Positions 17,751 through 27,057 of a stretch of 64,000 nucleotides of DNA are shown here, piece after piece; position 1 is the stretch's first letter, and each line of letters begins with the position of its first letter. A program made the translations under genes and the position numbers. Source of the stretch: Thermodesulfobacterium hveragerdense DSM 12571 (GTDB lineage Bacteria > Desulfobacterota > Thermodesulfobacteria > Thermodesulfobacteriales > Thermodesulfobacteriaceae); contig NZ_AUIT01000010.1 in NCBI RefSeq assembly GCF_000423845.1, forward strand, positions 1 to 64,000, in the 5' to 3' direction. The notes below the pieces were generated by a model. It searched no databases, was not told where the DNA came from, and was given only the letters and a program-made list of their open reading frames with translations.

Positions 17751-18953
17751 ATGCCTAAGAAAATTGTCTTAGCTTATTCTGGTGGGCTTGATACTTCAGT
17801 AATTTTAAAATGGCTTATAGAAAAATATCGATGTCCGGTGATTGCCTTTTGTGCAGACCTTGGACAAGAAGAAGACTGGGAAGAGATTAAACAAAAAGGA
17901 CTTAGTTGTGGAGCTGAAAAGGTTATCATAAGAGACCTTAAAGAGGAGTTTGTGAAAGAATATGTATTTTTTGCCATAAAAGCTGGAGCAAGATATGAAG
18001 ACTGGTATCTCATGGGAACCTCTCTTGCTCGCCCACTTATCGCTAAAGAACAGATAAAGATTGCCCTTGAAGAAGGGGCTGATTCCGTAGCCCATGGAGC
18101 AACAGGAAAGGGAAACGACCAAGTAAGATTTGAACTTACTTTTTCCGCCTTGGCTCCTCATCTTAAAGTAATTGCACCCTGGAGAGAATGGGATTTTAAA
18201 GGAAGGCAAGACCTGATTGCTTACGCCCAAAAACATGGTATCCCAATTCCAGTAACCCCAGAAAAACCCTATAGCATCGATGCCAACCTTTTTCATATAA
18301 GCTATGAAGGAGGTATTTTAGAAGACCTGTGGACCGAACCACCAGAAGATATGTTCCTTATGACAGTATCTCCTGAAAAGTCACCTGATAAACCAGAATA
18401 TATCGAGATAGAGTTTGAAAAAGGAGAACCAGTAGCAGTTAACAGAGAAAAATTAAGCCCTGCTAACCTTCTAAAGAAACTCAACGAAATAGGAGGAAGA
18501 CACGGGGTTGGCAGAATCGACATGGTAGAAAATCGGTTTGTAGGACTTAAAAGCCGAGGCATTTACGAAACCCCAGGAGGAACCATCTTACATATAGCCC
18601 ATAGAGCTTTAGAACAGATTACACTTGATAGAGAGGTAATGAGGCTTAAAGATAGTCTTATGCCTAAGATAGCAGAAATGATATATTATGGTTTTTGGTT
18701 TAGTCCTGAGTTTCAGGCGTTGAAAACCATGGTAGAACAAACTCAAGAAAGGGTTTCTGGAACGATAAAAGTTAAACTTTATAAAGGAAATGTAATGATA
18801 GCAGGGAGAAAAAGTCCTAACAGTCTATATAAAAAGCGTTTGGTGAGTTTTGAGGAAAAAGAAGGATACAATCCTAAGGACGCAGAAGGTTTTATAAGAC
18901 TTCAGGGATTGAGATTGAAAATCTACAACCTATCGAAGGAGGAGGAAGCATGA
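17751..18953 (+). CDS. argG: Argininosuccinate synthase
   Basis: It joins citrulline and aspartate with ATP to give argininosuccinate in arginine synthesis. The 400-residue protein has the ATP pyrophosphatase loop AYSGGLDTS at the N-terminus, [13 protein letters not shown] in the middle and the conserved [10 protein letters not shown] and RKSPNSLY stretches. AAGGAGG precedes the ATG. No other arg gene is adjacent. The stop overlaps the start of the transaldolase gene by 4 nt. Confidence 0.97.
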   Translation: MPKKIVLAYSGGLDTSVILKWLIEKYRCPVIAFCADLGQEEDWEEIKQKGLSCGAEKVIIRDLKEEFVKEYVFFAIKAGARYEDWYLMGTSLARPLIAKEQIKIALEEGADSVAHGATGKGNDQVRFELTFSALAPHLKVIAPWREWDFKGRQDLIAYAQKHGIPIPVTPEKPYSIDANLFHISYEGGILEDLWTEPPEDMFLMTVSPEKSPDKPEYIEIEFEKGEPVAVNREKLSPANLLKKLNEIGGRHGVGRIDMVENRFVGLKSRGIYETPGGTILHIAHRALEQITLDREVMRLKDSLMPKIAEMIYYGFWFSPEFQALKTMVEQTQERVSGTIKVKLYKGNVMIAGRKSPNSLYKKRLVSFEEKEGYNPKDAEGFIRLQGLRLKIYNLSKEEEA

Positions 18954-19606
18954 AAATCTTTGTTGACACCGCTAAGATCGAAGAAATCAGAAAGGTTAAG
19001 GAATGGGGTATCCTTGATGGAGTAACTACCAACCCTACCCTTCTTTCTCAAACAGGGAAACCTTGGAAGGAAGCTGCCCTTGAGATTTTAAAGGAAGTCC
19101 CAGATTTGCCGGTTTCTTTAGAGGTTTTAGCTACAGACTTTGAGGGTATTGTTAAAGAAGCGAAAGAACTGGCTAAGATGGGAGATAATGTAGTTATTAA
19201 AATCCCCTTTACTGTAGAAGGGATAAAAGCTGTCCAAGCCTTGGCTGCAGAGCAAATTCCCACAAACGTTACCTTAGTTTTCAGTCCTATGCAAGCTCTT
19301 ATTGCTGCCAAAGCAGGAGCCACCTATGTTTCTCCCTTTGTAGGAAGAATAGATGACATCTCTTATGATGGAATATCTGTCCTGGAAGAAATCATCCAGA
19401 TTTATGCAGCTTATGGGTTTGAAACTGAAATCATCGCTGCAAGTATACGTCATGTAGACCATGTAAGAAAATGTGCTCTTTTAGGGGTAGACATTGCAAC
19501 CATTCCTTTTAAAGTAATAGAACAGATGTTTAAGCATCCTCTCACTGACATAGGCCTTGCTAAATTTTTAGAGGATGCTAAAAAAGCCAACATTTCTATC
19601 CTGTAA
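18950..19606 (+). CDS. Fructose-6-phosphate aldolase/transaldolase family protein
   Basis: This is a 218-residue protein of the small transaldolase (TalC/FSA) group. It has [10 protein letters not shown], the TNPTLLS motif, the Schiff-base lysine in NVVIKIPFT (about residue 83) and [11 protein letters not shown]. These proteins act either as transaldolase in the non-oxidative pentose phosphate route or as fructose-6-phosphate aldolase; sequence alone does not decide, and transaldolase is more common in bacteria without a large Tal. It overlaps argG by 4 nt. Confidence 0.93.
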   Translation: MKIFVDTAKIEEIRKVKEWGILDGVTTNPTLLSQTGKPWKEAALEILKEVPDLPVSLEVLATDFEGIVKEAKELAKMGDNVVIKIPFTVEGIKAVQALAAEQIPTNVTLVFSPMQALIAAKAGATYVSPFVGRIDDISYDGISVLEEIIQIYAAYGFETEIIAASIRHVDHVRKCALLGVDIATIPFKVIEQMFKHPLTDIGLAKFLEDAKKANISIL

Positions 19607-19629
19607 AAGCCTGAGTTTTAAGGGTTGCC

Positions 19630-20223
19630 TTGTTTTTATGTGAGTTAGACCTCAAATTATTTTATGTTATCAACCATTTTAGACATAGGTTGTTAGACTT
19701 AACCTTACCTTATTTTAGCCATCCAGACCTTATTTATGTCTTTTTTGTTACGTCTGGATGGCTTATCCTTAAAAAGAAAACTTTACTACAAAGTTTGATA
19801 ATCTGGATTTTTTTAATCTTAGGGTATGTATGGGTAGATTTTAGCTGTGCTAAAATTCTTAAGCCTTATTTCCAAAGACCAAGACCTTTTGTATCTCAGG
19901 AAAACCTTTATTATTACTCTGATCAAAAACATCGGTACCTTAACCAACCTTTAAAAAAAGACACTTCCTATAGTTTTCCTTCAAATCATGCTTCAAATGT
20001 TGCTTTTACTTCTGTTTACTTAAGTCTTTTTTATCCTCCTTTTGCCTGGGGCTGGACGTTGTTTATGTTGTTGGTAGGTTGGTCAAGGATATACCTTGGA
20101 CACCATTATCCCTTTGATGTGCTGTTTGGTTTTTTCTGGGGTGGTTTTTGGGGATGGACGTTTTATCTTTTGGTAAAAACCCTTCTTAAAAAGTTAAGAT
20201 ATGAAGAAAAATTTTCTGCCTAA
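19630..20223 (+). CDS. PAP2-family membrane phosphatase
   Basis: This 197-residue integral membrane protein has the three PAP2 motifs: KPYFQRPRP (motif 1), PSNHAS (motif 2) and SRIYLGHHYPFDV (motif 3), spread over about five membrane helices. Relatives dephosphorylate undecaprenyl pyrophosphate, phosphatidylglycerophosphate or lipid A. The start is a TTG at 19630 with AAGGG upstream. The 3' end overlaps a GT39-type glycosyltransferase by 23 nt, which suggests joint work on a lipid-linked sugar or lipid A head group, as in LpxE/ArnT-like pairs. That is inference. Confidence 0.88.
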   Translation: MFLCELDLKLFYVINHFRHRLLDLTLPYFSHPDLIYVFFVTSGWLILKKKTLLQSLIIWIFLILGYVWVDFSCAKILKPYFQRPRPFVSQENLYYYSDQKHRYLNQPLKKDTSYSFPSNHASNVAFTSVYLSLFYPPFAWGWTLFMLLVGWSRIYLGHHYPFDVLFGFFWGGFWGWTFYLLVKTLLKKLRYEEKFSA

Positions 20224-21613
20224 GCCACTTTTCTTTTTATTCTTTTTGTTCTTGATAAAACTCTTATATCTACTGCTTTTAAACCTGCCTCTTTCTTATG
20301 ACGAGTCTTATTATTGGGACTGGTCAAGAGATCTTGCTTGGGGATACTACAGTAAACCACCGATGGTTGCATGGTTAATTAAGATTTCAACCGGTTTTTT
20401 TGGAAATTATGAATGGGCAGTCCGCTTACCTGCACTTTTTTCTATTACCTTTACCACCTTATTTTTTTATCTAATCCTAAAAAAACGCATTCCTTATGAG
20501 AAGGAACTTTTTTTAGGCTTAACCTGTCTTAGCTTAATACCTTTACTTACTGTTTACAGTTTTATCATGACCATAGACCCTCCTCTTATACTTTTTTGGA
20601 CTGGAGCTACCTATTTTTTCTTAAATTATTTAGAAACGCTAAGGATAAAAGAGGCTTTCTTGGCTGGTCTTTTTATGGGCTTAGGTCTTCTTACCAAACA
20701 GACGATGTTAGGTTTTATAGCGATTGCCATAGGATATATCCTATGGTTTAAAAGACCTGCCTTAAAAAAAACTGTAACTTTTCTTATGTTTGGATTACCT
20801 TTCTTGATGATTCTACCCAATCTTTATTGGAACTGGATAAATGGTTTTGTTATGTTTAAACATACAGAGGAACATTTTTCAAGAACCGGGATAGAGTTAT
20901 CCAAAGGACTAAAAACAATTCTTGAGACTTTACTACTCTATACCCCTTTAGCTTTAGGTTTTATACTCATGGCACTAAAAAACTTAAAAGATGAGATATA
21001 CAAAACCAGAGATTTTATTTATTTTCTTGGGCTTCCGTCTTTATTATTCCTGGGGCTTTCTTTTATGGTAGAAATAAACGCAAACTGGATCTTACCTTTT
21101 ATGGTTTCAGGACTAATCTGGGTAGTTTATACCCTTCCTTTTCCCAGATTTATCACTTTTCTCAGGCTTAACCTCCTTTATGGTCTTTGTTTCCTTATAC
21201 TGACCCTGTCATTTGGAGCCTTTTTTGACCGCTTTCCTGACGTTACCCGAAACCTTTTAAAAAAATTTTTAGGATGGAGAGAACTTGCCTCTTATGTTGA
21301 GACCTTTTATGATAGGAAAATTCCTATCGTTGCCTCTTATCGAGATATAGCTTCCTCTTTAGCCTTTTATCTAAAATCTCACCCAGAAAACATTTATGTA
21401 GTACAAAAGCACCCTTACCCACAAAATCAATACCATCTATGGAGAAAAGACTCAGATTTATCAGGAAAAGAGGTTATCTTTATCCAAAAGAACCCTATTC
21501 CTCCTAAAAACCTCAGGAACCCTGTTAAACTTGGGGAAGTTCGGGTTAAAATATCTAAAAAAACTTATAAAGAGTTTTTTATCTGGAAAGGAATTTGGGA
21601 AAAGGAAGGATAA
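20201..21613 (+). CDS. GT39/PMT-type membrane glycosyltransferase
   Basis: This 470-residue protein has about ten hydrophobic helices. The first loop carries the catalytic-type acidic motif DESYYWDWSRDLAWGYYSKPPMVAW, split here as DESYYW and GYYSKPP, typical of dolichyl-phosphate-mannose mannosyltransferase/ArnT-like enzymes that use polyprenyl-phosphate sugars outside the membrane. FIMTIDPPLILFW and GLGLLTKQT are further family features. The acceptor is unknown. The start overlaps the PAP2 gene, and radA follows after 3 nt. Confidence 0.88.
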   Translation: MKKNFLPKPLFFLFFLFLIKLLYLLLLNLPLSYDESYYWDWSRDLAWGYYSKPPMVAWLIKISTGFFGNYEWAVRLPALFSITFTTLFFYLILKKRIPYEKELFLGLTCLSLIPLLTVYSFIMTIDPPLILFWTGATYFFLNYLETLRIKEAFLAGLFMGLGLLTKQTMLGFIAIAIGYILWFKRPALKKTVTFLMFGLPFLMILPNLYWNWINGFVMFKHTEEHFSRTGIELSKGLKTILETLLLYTPLALGFILMALKNLKDEIYKTRDFIYFLGLPSLLFLGLSFMVEINANWILPFMVSGLIWVVYTLPFPRFITFLRLNLLYGLCFLILTLSFGAFFDRFPDVTRNLLKKFLGWRELASYVETFYDRKIPIVASYRDIASSLAFYLKSHPENIYVVQKHPYPQNQYHLWRKDSDLSGKEVIFIQKNPIPPKNLRNPVKLGEVRVKISKKTYKEFFIWKGIWEKEG

Positions 21614-21616
21614 AAC

Positions 21617-22945
21617 ATGCCTTACTATTGTCAGGAATGTGGTTATAAAAGCCTCAAATGGTTAGGACGCTGTCCTGAATGTGAGGGATGGAATACTTTT
21701 ATAGAAGAAAAAGAAAGCTCGATAAAACCAAAAAACAAAAGCAGAATAAATAATAAACCGATAAAGGTCTTAAAACTTTCAGACATAAAGTATGAAGTAA
21801 AACCAAGGATTTTAACAGGTCTTAGTGAACTTGATTTGGTATTAGGAGGAGGATTTGTGCCTGGGTCTTTTATCCTTATAGGAGGAGACCCAGGAATAGG
21901 TAAATCCACCCTCCTTACTCAAGTAGCAGGTGTGCTTGCAGAAAAGGGATTAAAAATAGTTTATCTATCTGCCGAAGAATCTGCTGAACAAGTTAAGTTA
22001 AGGGTTGAAAGACTGGGGTTGGGGGAGGAGGTTTTTTTTATAGGAGATACTGAACTTTCCACGGTAATAGAAGAGTTGAAAAACATAAAACCTGACCTTC
22101 TGATAGTGGATTCCATCCAAACAGTTTTTTTACCTGAGTTAGAGAGCCCTCCAGGTGGGGTTTCTCAAATAAGAGAGTGTGCTAATCTCCTTATGCGCTT
22201 TGCCAAAGAACAAGAGGTAGTAACGATAGTTGTAGGCCATATTACCAAAGGAGGCTTGATTGCAGGACCAAAAGTTTTAGAACATTTGGTAGACGTGGTA
22301 CTTTATTTGGAGGGAGAGAAAGAAACAGGGTTTAGAATTTTAAGAGCAGTAAAAAACCGTTTTGGTCCGGTAAATGAGATAGGAGTCTTTTTGATGACCT
22401 CAAAAGGTTTGGTTCCTCACTCTCAATGTGAAGACCTTTTTCTGTCAGGGGAAGAAAATGCGGCTGTATTTTGTGCGATAGAAGGAACAAGACCTTTGCT
22501 GGTAGAGGTACAATCCTTGGTTGCCAAAAGCTTTCTTGCTTTACCAAGAAGGACAGCGGTTGGATTTGACCCTATAAGGCTATCTTTAATGGTTGCTATC
22601 TTAGAAAAAAAACTAAATTTCAATTTTAGTAATCAAGACATTTATGTTAAAATATCAGGGGGAATCAAGATAACCGATCCTTCTGCAGACATGGCAGTAG
22701 CTGTTTCTTTGGTGTCAAGTTTATTAGAAAAACCTCTTCCAGAGAAAACCATTTTTATAGGAGAAATCGGGCTTTCCGGTGAGATAAAACCAGTAAGAGA
22801 AATAGCCCTCCGGCTAAAAGAAGCAGAAAAGAAGGGGTTTAAAAAAGCCTTTGTTTCAGAAAAAGTAAATCTTCCCCAAAATAGCCTATCGTTAGAAATA
22901 ATCCCTTGTAGAAAGCTTTTAGAAGTTTGTGAAAAAATCTTTTAG
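21617..22945 (+). CDS. radA: DNA repair protein RadA
   Basis: RadA/Sms is a RecA-like helicase that helps branch migration during recombination. The 442 residues show a C4 zinc finger at the N-terminus (CQECG and CPECEGW), Walker A GGDPGIGKST near residue 88, the LLIVDSIQT Walker B strand, the RadA-specific KNRFG motif and a C-terminal Lon-like domain ending in GEIGLSGEIKPV. It lies 3 nt after the glycosyltransferase and 30 nt before the DedA-like gene. Confidence 0.97.
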   Translation: MPYYCQECGYKSLKWLGRCPECEGWNTFIEEKESSIKPKNKSRINNKPIKVLKLSDIKYEVKPRILTGLSELDLVLGGGFVPGSFILIGGDPGIGKSTLLTQVAGVLAEKGLKIVYLSAEESAEQVKLRVERLGLGEEVFFIGDTELSTVIEELKNIKPDLLIVDSIQTVFLPELESPPGGVSQIRECANLLMRFAKEQEVVTIVVGHITKGGLIAGPKVLEHLVDVVLYLEGEKETGFRILRAVKNRFGPVNEIGVFLMTSKGLVPHSQCEDLFLSGEENAAVFCAIEGTRPLLVEVQSLVAKSFLALPRRTAVGFDPIRLSLMVAILEKKLNFNFSNQDIYVKISGGIKITDPSADMAVAVSLVSSLLEKPLPEKTIFIGEIGLSGEIKPVREIALRLKEAEKKGFKKAFVSEKVNLPQNSLSLEIIPCRKLLEVCEKIF

Positions 22946-22975
22946 TAGAAAATTAGTAGAAAAATATAAAACCCT

Positions 22976-23580
22976 ATGTTTGAAGATTTTATAAACCTTT
23001 GGGATAGCAGAGAAGAAATAAGAGGGTTCGTAAAAAATCATACGATAGCCGGAGGTATTTTATTTGTTTTTTACAAGCTTTACAAGTAATAATAGCCCCT
23101 CTTCCTGGAGAAGTGACAGGATTTTTTGCAGGTTTTCTTTTTGGAGGGATCTATGGGTTTATGTTAAGTATGGCAGGCTTGATGGTAGGATCTTTAATTT
23201 CTTTTTATATAGCAAGGTTTTTAAGAAAAAAATTTCTAAAAAAATACCGTCAATCTCCCACCTATTTGAAGGTAAAGAAAATTTTTTATAAACATGGGCT
23301 TACCGGAATGTTTTTACTTTATCTTTTTCCTGGGTTTCCCAAAGACTTGCTAAACTATTTACTCGGTTTTATGCCTGTCTCTTTAAAAGGTTTTACAGTG
23401 GTCTGTTTTTTAGGTAGAATCCCAGGCACTTTTGCCCTTTCCCTTCAGGGAGATGTAGTCTACGGTGGGCATCCTCAAAGTATAATTTTAGTAACTCTCA
23501 CTTTTGTTATAGTTTTTTCAATTTTTTTGCTGATTAAAAAAAGAATTGAAGGTTGGTTAGAAAGAGATCCTACCACTTAG
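22976..23580 (+). pseudogene. TVP38/TMEM64 (DedA-like) membrane protein with one-base frameshift
   Basis: From ATG 22976 the reading runs through IRGFVKNHTIAGGILFVF and stops at a TAA. In the -1 frame the text continues at once as LQALQVIIAPLPGEVTGFFAGFLFGGIYGF and runs intact to 23580. The join falls in a six-T run (23067-23072), where a seventh T would restore one protein of about 201 residues. The family fold, including GEVTGFFAG and FPGFPKDLLNYLLG, is otherwise undamaged. It may be a real mutation, slippage-decoded, or an assembly error. A GTG at 23113 could give a truncated product. The last 11 nt overlap hisF, which is convergent. Confidence 0.8.
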
Positions 23581-24349
23581 TTCTTACCTTTACCCCCTTT
23601 TTAGCTAAGTAATCCTTGATTTCTTTCACGGTATACATTCCATAGTGAACCATAGAGGCTATAAGCGCTGCATCAGCTTTACCTTCGGTAAGAACCTGAT
23701 ATAAATGTTCAGGGTGACCTGCACCACCTGAGGCAATAACTGGAATGTTTACCGCCTCTGCTATCATCCTGGTAACGGTTAACTCATAACCTTCTTTAGT
23801 GCCGTCTGCATCTATAGAATTAAGACAAATCTCTCCTGCCCCTAAGTTTTCTGCTTCTTTTGCCCACCAAACAGCATCTATCCCCATCGGTTGCCTTCCA
23901 CCTTTTATCCAAACCTCATACCCAGAGGGTATCTTAGAAGATGGTTCAACCTTTTTCACATCCATACCAAGCACGATACATTGAGAACCAAAGGCCTTAG
24001 CTCCTTCATAAATCAGTTTTGGATTAAGCACAGCCGCGGTATTAACCGAAACCTTCTCTGCTCCTGCAAGCAAGACCTGTCTCATGTCTTCGACTGACTT
24101 AATTCCACCTCCCACTGAAAAGGGAATAAAAATCCGTTCAGCAGTCCTTCTAACCACGTCTATCATGATCCCTCGATGTTCTGCACTGGCAGTAATATCG
24201 TAAAAAACTATTTCATCAGCCCCTTCTTGATAATACTTTTCTGCCATCTCTACAGGGTCGCCTACCTCTACATTGTCTTTAAACTTTATTCCTTTAGTCG
24301 TTTTACCATCCTTTACGTCAAGGCATACAATTATTCTTTTACTTAACAT
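23570..24349 (-). CDS. hisF: Imidazole glycerol phosphate synthase subunit HisF
   Basis: HisF is the cyclase half of the HisFH complex that makes imidazole glycerol phosphate and AICAR in histidine synthesis. It is a TIM barrel of 259 residues with the catalytic aspartates in CLDVKDGK (D11 type) and [11 protein letters not shown] (D130 type), FSVGGGIKS and [11 protein letters not shown]. hisD lies separately at 50427; the other his genes are not here. Confidence 0.97.
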   Translation of the reverse strand: MLSKRIIVCLDVKDGKTTKGIKFKDNVEVGDPVEMAEKYYQEGADEIVFYDITASAEHRGIMIDVVRRTAERIFIPFSVGGGIKSVEDMRQVLLAGAEKVSVNTAAVLNPKLIYEGAKAFGSQCIVLGMDVKKVEPSSKIPSGYEVWIKGGRQPMGIDAVWWAKEAENLGAGEICLNSIDADGTKEGYELTVTRMIAEAVNIPVIASGGAGHPEHLYQVLTEGKADAALIASMVHYGMYTVKEIKDYLAKKGVKVRTKW

Positions 24350-24372
24350 GTAAAACCCCTTTACACTTTTTT

Positions 24373-24397
24373 AAAAGGCAACCTGCCTTTTTATTTT
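24373..24397 (+). terminator. Hairpin with T-rich tail between fmdB2 and hisF
   Basis: AAAAGGCA-acc-TGCCTTTT (24373-24391) is a perfect 8-bp stem followed on the plus strand by TATTTTT. On the minus strand, which carries both flanking genes, the tail is A-rich after the four T of the stem, so termination there is less certain. No plus-strand gene precedes it closely except the DedA-like gene beyond hisF. Confidence 0.4.
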
Positions 24398-24402
24398 TAA
24401 AC

Positions 24403-24606
24403 TCAGCTAAAACCAAACCCTCCTCCACAAGAACTCTTTTTATAATCACCTACCCCTTTCATCATCGCACATACATTAGATACTACCTTTTCTACCTTTT
24501 CTGAACCACAAAAGGGACATTTTACCTCTTGTTCTTCTGTTTTACTAAAAATAAGTTTTTCAAAAATCCTTCCACAATCATAACACCTAAATTCATAAAT
24601 AGGCAT
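24403..24606 (-). CDS. FmdB-family zinc-ribbon protein (copy 2)
   Basis: A 67-residue protein beginning MPIYEFRC with zinc-ligand pairs CYDCG and CPFCGS, then a Gly-rich end (SSCGGGFGFS). It belongs to the FmdB-like putative regulatory protein family; its actual role is unknown. It lies between cutA and hisF on the minus strand. GGAGGGGAA before the ATG supports the start. Confidence 0.87.
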   Translation of the reverse strand: MPIYEFRCYDCGRIFEKLIFSKTEEQEVKCPFCGSEKVEKVVSNVCAMMKGVGDYKKSSCGGGFGFS

Positions 24607-24662
24607 ACCCTTCCCCTCCTATATCCTTAAATTTAGCTTCGTAGTAAAATAATAAAAAATTT

Positions 24663-24995
24663 TTAAATTTCAACCCCTGCTTCTTGTAAAAGCCATCTAT
24701 AAAAACAAGGTGTAACCTCAGAAACCTCTATTTTTGCGATGCAAGGGCAAGAATAAGAATGGTTTTTAAGTACCTCTTTTTCTACCTCAGGATAGAGAAA
24801 TTCGCGGGTTTTTACTATTAAAACAGCTTCTTGAGAACTTTCTATCTTACCTTCCCACCAATACATAGAGTTAATGTTAGAAAAAAGGTTAACGCAACCA
24901 CAAAGTCTTTTTTCAAGGAGTATCCTTCCAACTTTTTGAGCCTCTTCTGAATTGGGAAAGGTTATGTAAACAAATACAATCTTATCTTGTGCCAT
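24663..24995 (-). CDS. cutA: Divalent-cation tolerance protein CutA
   Basis: CutA1 is a small, very stable trimer with a ferredoxin-like fold; its physiological role is still debated. The 110 residues include the family features VYITFPN, KRLCGCVNLF, YWWEGKIESSQEAVLIVKT, and the HSYSCPCI segment in place of the usual HPYEVPEI. AGGAGG precedes the ATG, and a strong promoter lies 45 nt upstream. It is divergent from ndk. Confidence 0.94.
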   Translation of the reverse strand: MAQDKIVFVYITFPNSEEAQKVGRILLEKRLCGCVNLFSNINSMYWWEGKIESSQEAVLIVKTREFLYPEVEKEVLKNHSYSCPCIAKIEVSEVTPCFYRWLLQEAGVEI

Positions 24996-25039
24996 ACTTA
25001 CCTCCTGTTTAAACTTCCTTCTAAAAGAGCTAAAGTATA

Positions 25040-25068
25040 ATTATACCTTAATTGTTATAAATTGCCAA
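25040..25068 (-). promoter_or_regulatory. Promoter of cutA
   Basis: On the minus strand TTGGCA (25068-25063), 17 nt, and a perfect TATAAT (25045-25040). Together with the ndk promoter it forms a divergent promoter region. Confidence 0.65.
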
Positions 25069-25090
25069 AAAATAAAGGTTTTTTCTGCTG

Positions 25091-25118
25091 TTGGAAAATA
25101 ACAAAAAAGTTTTATAAT
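25091..25118 (+). promoter_or_regulatory. Promoter of ndk-thiL
   Basis: TTGGAA (25091-25096), 16 nt, TATAAT (25113-25118), 32 nt before the ndk ATG, leaving a short leader with a strong GAGGAGGGG ribosome site. Confidence 0.6.
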
Positions 25119-25150
25119 TGAGCAAAAATCAGTTTATGAGGAGGGGTTAG

Positions 25151-25573
25151 ATGGAAAGAACGTTGGTTATGATTAAACCTGACGGAGTCCAGAGAAACCT
25201 TATAGGAAAGGTTATTAGTATTTTTGAAGAAAAGGGGCTCAGGGTGGTTGCTTTAAAAAAGGTTAAACTATCTAAGGAACAGGCAAAACAATTTTATGTC
25301 GTACACAGGGAACGTCCTTTTTTTGAGAGTTTAACTGATTACATGAGTTCTGGTCCTGTAGTGGCTATGGTTTTAGAAGGAGAACAGGCTATAAAAAGGG
25401 TACGTGAAATCATGGGAGCAACCGACCCTAAGGAAGCTCAAGAAGGTACCATAAGAAAACTCTTCGCGATAGACAAGGAAAAAAATACTGTTCATGGTTC
25501 AGACAGCCCTGAATCTGCCGCTAAGGAAATACCCTTTTTCTTTAGCGAATATGAACTTCTTAGCGCTGAATAA
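25151..25573 (+). CDS. ndk: Nucleoside diphosphate kinase
   Basis: Ndk moves the gamma phosphate from ATP to other nucleoside diphosphates through a phosphohistidine. The 140-residue protein has the N-terminal TLVMIKPDGVQRNLIG and the active-site histidine in NTVHGSDSPESA (about residue 117). The last base of the stop codon is the first base of the thiL ATG (TAATG), so the two genes are coupled. Confidence 0.98.
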   Translation: MERTLVMIKPDGVQRNLIGKVISIFEEKGLRVVALKKVKLSKEQAKQFYVVHRERPFFESLTDYMSSGPVVAMVLEGEQAIKRVREIMGATDPKEAQEGTIRKLFAIDKEKNTVHGSDSPESAAKEIPFFFSEYELLSAE

Positions 25574-26523
25574 TGACCGAAAAAGAATGGATAGGTTATT
25601 TAAAAAAATATCTTTTTGAAAAACCTCCTGTTTTTAAAACCTATAACGAAGACTGTACTGTTATTCAAACAGGTGAGACAGAATTTTTACTTATTACAAC
25701 TGATGCTCTGGTAGAAAAAATTCATTTTAAGTTAGACTATTACTCTTTTTTTGACTTAGGCGTTAAATTAGCCAACTCTAATTTAAGCGACATCGCTGCC
25801 TGTGGAGGAGAGCCTAAATGGGCTCTCCTTACCTTAGGAAGTCCTATCCCTATCGACGTTAATTGGGCAGAGCCTTTTTTACAAGGGCTTAATCAAAGTT
25901 TAAATAAGTTTGGTGCCTTTTTGGTAGGTGGAGACACTGTTAGAAGTCCCTTTTTCTTCTTTAATCTAACTTTGTTTGGTAAAACCAACTTACCTCTTTT
26001 AAGAAAAGGAGCCAAAGAAGGAGATTTGATCTTTGTTTCAAGACCCTTAGGAGGAAGTTCTGCTTTTTTAAGAATGGTTAAAACCTCTCCTTTAAAAGAA
26101 ATACCTGAAAATCTCAAAAAAGCCCATCTTTACCCAGAACCAGAGATAATCTTAGGTAAAGAACTTTCTTCGAAAAATTTAGTTACCTCAGCCATAGACA
26201 TCTCCGACGGTCTTTTACTTGACCTTTGGAGGATATGTGAGGAAAACTCGGTTGGTGCTGAGTTATTACAAGAGGCTATACCTATCGAGCCCGGAGCCAC
26301 CTTAGAAGATGCCCTTTCAGGAGGAGAGGACTACGCCCTTCTTTTTACTGTTTCTCCCTCTAACTTACACCAAATAGGTGAAATCGAAACAAAACTAAAA
26401 AGAAAGCTTTTCTACATAGGAAAAATTTTGCCTGAAAAAACTCTTTATTTGGTTAACGAAAAAAAAGAAAGATTAAAGCTAAAACCCGAAGGGTTTGACC
26501 ACTTTAGTTTTAAAGATGTTTAA
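25573..26523 (+). CDS. thiL: Thiamine-monophosphate kinase
   Basis: ThiL phosphorylates thiamine monophosphate to thiamine pyrophosphate. The 316-residue protein belongs to the PurM-like ATP-binding family, with TTDALVEKIHF, the metal-binding NLSDIAACGGEPKWALL segment, VGGDTVRS, AIDISDGLLLDL and LSGGEDYALLF. It ends in the A-run of a strong hairpin that serves the convergent hsp20 gene. The only other thiamine-related gene in view is the MTH1187-type protein at 17414. Confidence 0.95.
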   Translation: MTEKEWIGYLKKYLFEKPPVFKTYNEDCTVIQTGETEFLLITTDALVEKIHFKLDYYSFFDLGVKLANSNLSDIAACGGEPKWALLTLGSPIPIDVNWAEPFLQGLNQSLNKFGAFLVGGDTVRSPFFFFNLTLFGKTNLPLLRKGAKEGDLIFVSRPLGGSSAFLRMVKTSPLKEIPENLKKAHLYPEPEIILGKELSSKNLVTSAIDISDGLLLDLWRICEENSVGAELLQEAIPIEPGATLEDALSGGEDYALLFTVSPSNLHQIGEIETKLKRKLFYIGKILPEKTLYLVNEKKERLKLKPEGFDHFSFKDV

Positions 26524-26549
26524 AAAAACCCCGAGGAGACCTCGGGGTT
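26522..26549 (-). terminator. Intrinsic terminator of hsp20
   Basis: A perfect 10-bp stem AACCCCGAGG/CCTCGGGGTT with a 3-nt loop (26527-26549) is followed on the minus strand by seven T (26528-26522). It lies 15 nt after the hsp20 stop and overlaps the thiL stop codon. On the plus strand the tail is not T-rich, so it mainly ends hsp20 transcripts. Confidence 0.85.
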
Positions 26550-26563
26550 ATTCTGTGGAAGAT

Positions 26564-27007
26564 TTATTTCTCTACGTTAATCTTAATAACCTTTTTCTTT
26601 TCTTCAGGCTTTTTAGGTAGAGTTATCTTTAAAACACCATCTTTATAAGAAGCTTCTATTTTTTCTTCTTCAATCTCGCAGGGAAGAGGTATAGACCTCA
26701 TAAAACTTCCATAAAACCTTTCAATCCTATAGAAGTTTTCTTTCTTCTCCTCTTCTTCCTTTTTCTTTTCTCCTTTAATAACTAAAACATTATCCATCAA
26801 ACTGATTTCCATATCTTCAGGTTTTACACCTGGTATATCAACCTTTACGATAACTTTGTCTTCTGTTTCTGAAACATCTACAGCAGGTACCCAACTTATA
26901 CCTTCCCATCTTTCTATTGACAATTCTTTACCAAAAAATTCTTGCCATATACGATCCATTTCTTTTTTTAAGTCTTGTAATGGACGCCAAAGGATTAAAT
27001 CTGCCAT
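26564..27007 (-). CDS. Hsp20-family small heat-shock protein
   Basis: This is an ATP-independent holdase with an alpha-crystallin domain. The 147 residues start MADLILWRPLQDL, as in many bacterial HSP17-18 proteins. The core has VPAVDVSETEDKVIVKVDIPGV, ENFYRIERFYGSFMRSIPLP and ASYKDGVLKITLPK, and the C-terminal anchoring motif reads IKINV. ATG 27007 is chosen because AGGAGG (27020-27015) is well placed for it; a GTG at 27016 would overlap that site. It is divergent from the chaperone gene clpB, so the two share a control region. Confidence 0.95.
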   Translation of the reverse strand: MADLILWRPLQDLKKEMDRIWQEFFGKELSIERWEGISWVPAVDVSETEDKVIVKVDIPGVKPEDMEISLMDNVLVIKGEKKKEEEEKKENFYRIERFYGSFMRSIPLPCEIEEEKIEASYKDGVLKITLPKKPEEKKKVIKINVEK

Positions 27008-27057
27008 ATTTATCACCTCCTTTTTACTTTATTTTTTTATTTTCAACTTTAAAAATA

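Noticed and set aside
17805-18296. Long antisense reading frame within argG
   Set aside because: It is opposite a highly conserved enzyme gene and shows no protein family features or ribosome site.
25530-25580. TPP riboswitch before thiL
   Set aside because: thiL begins on the ndk stop codon, leaving no room for a leader, and no thi-box sequence is visible.
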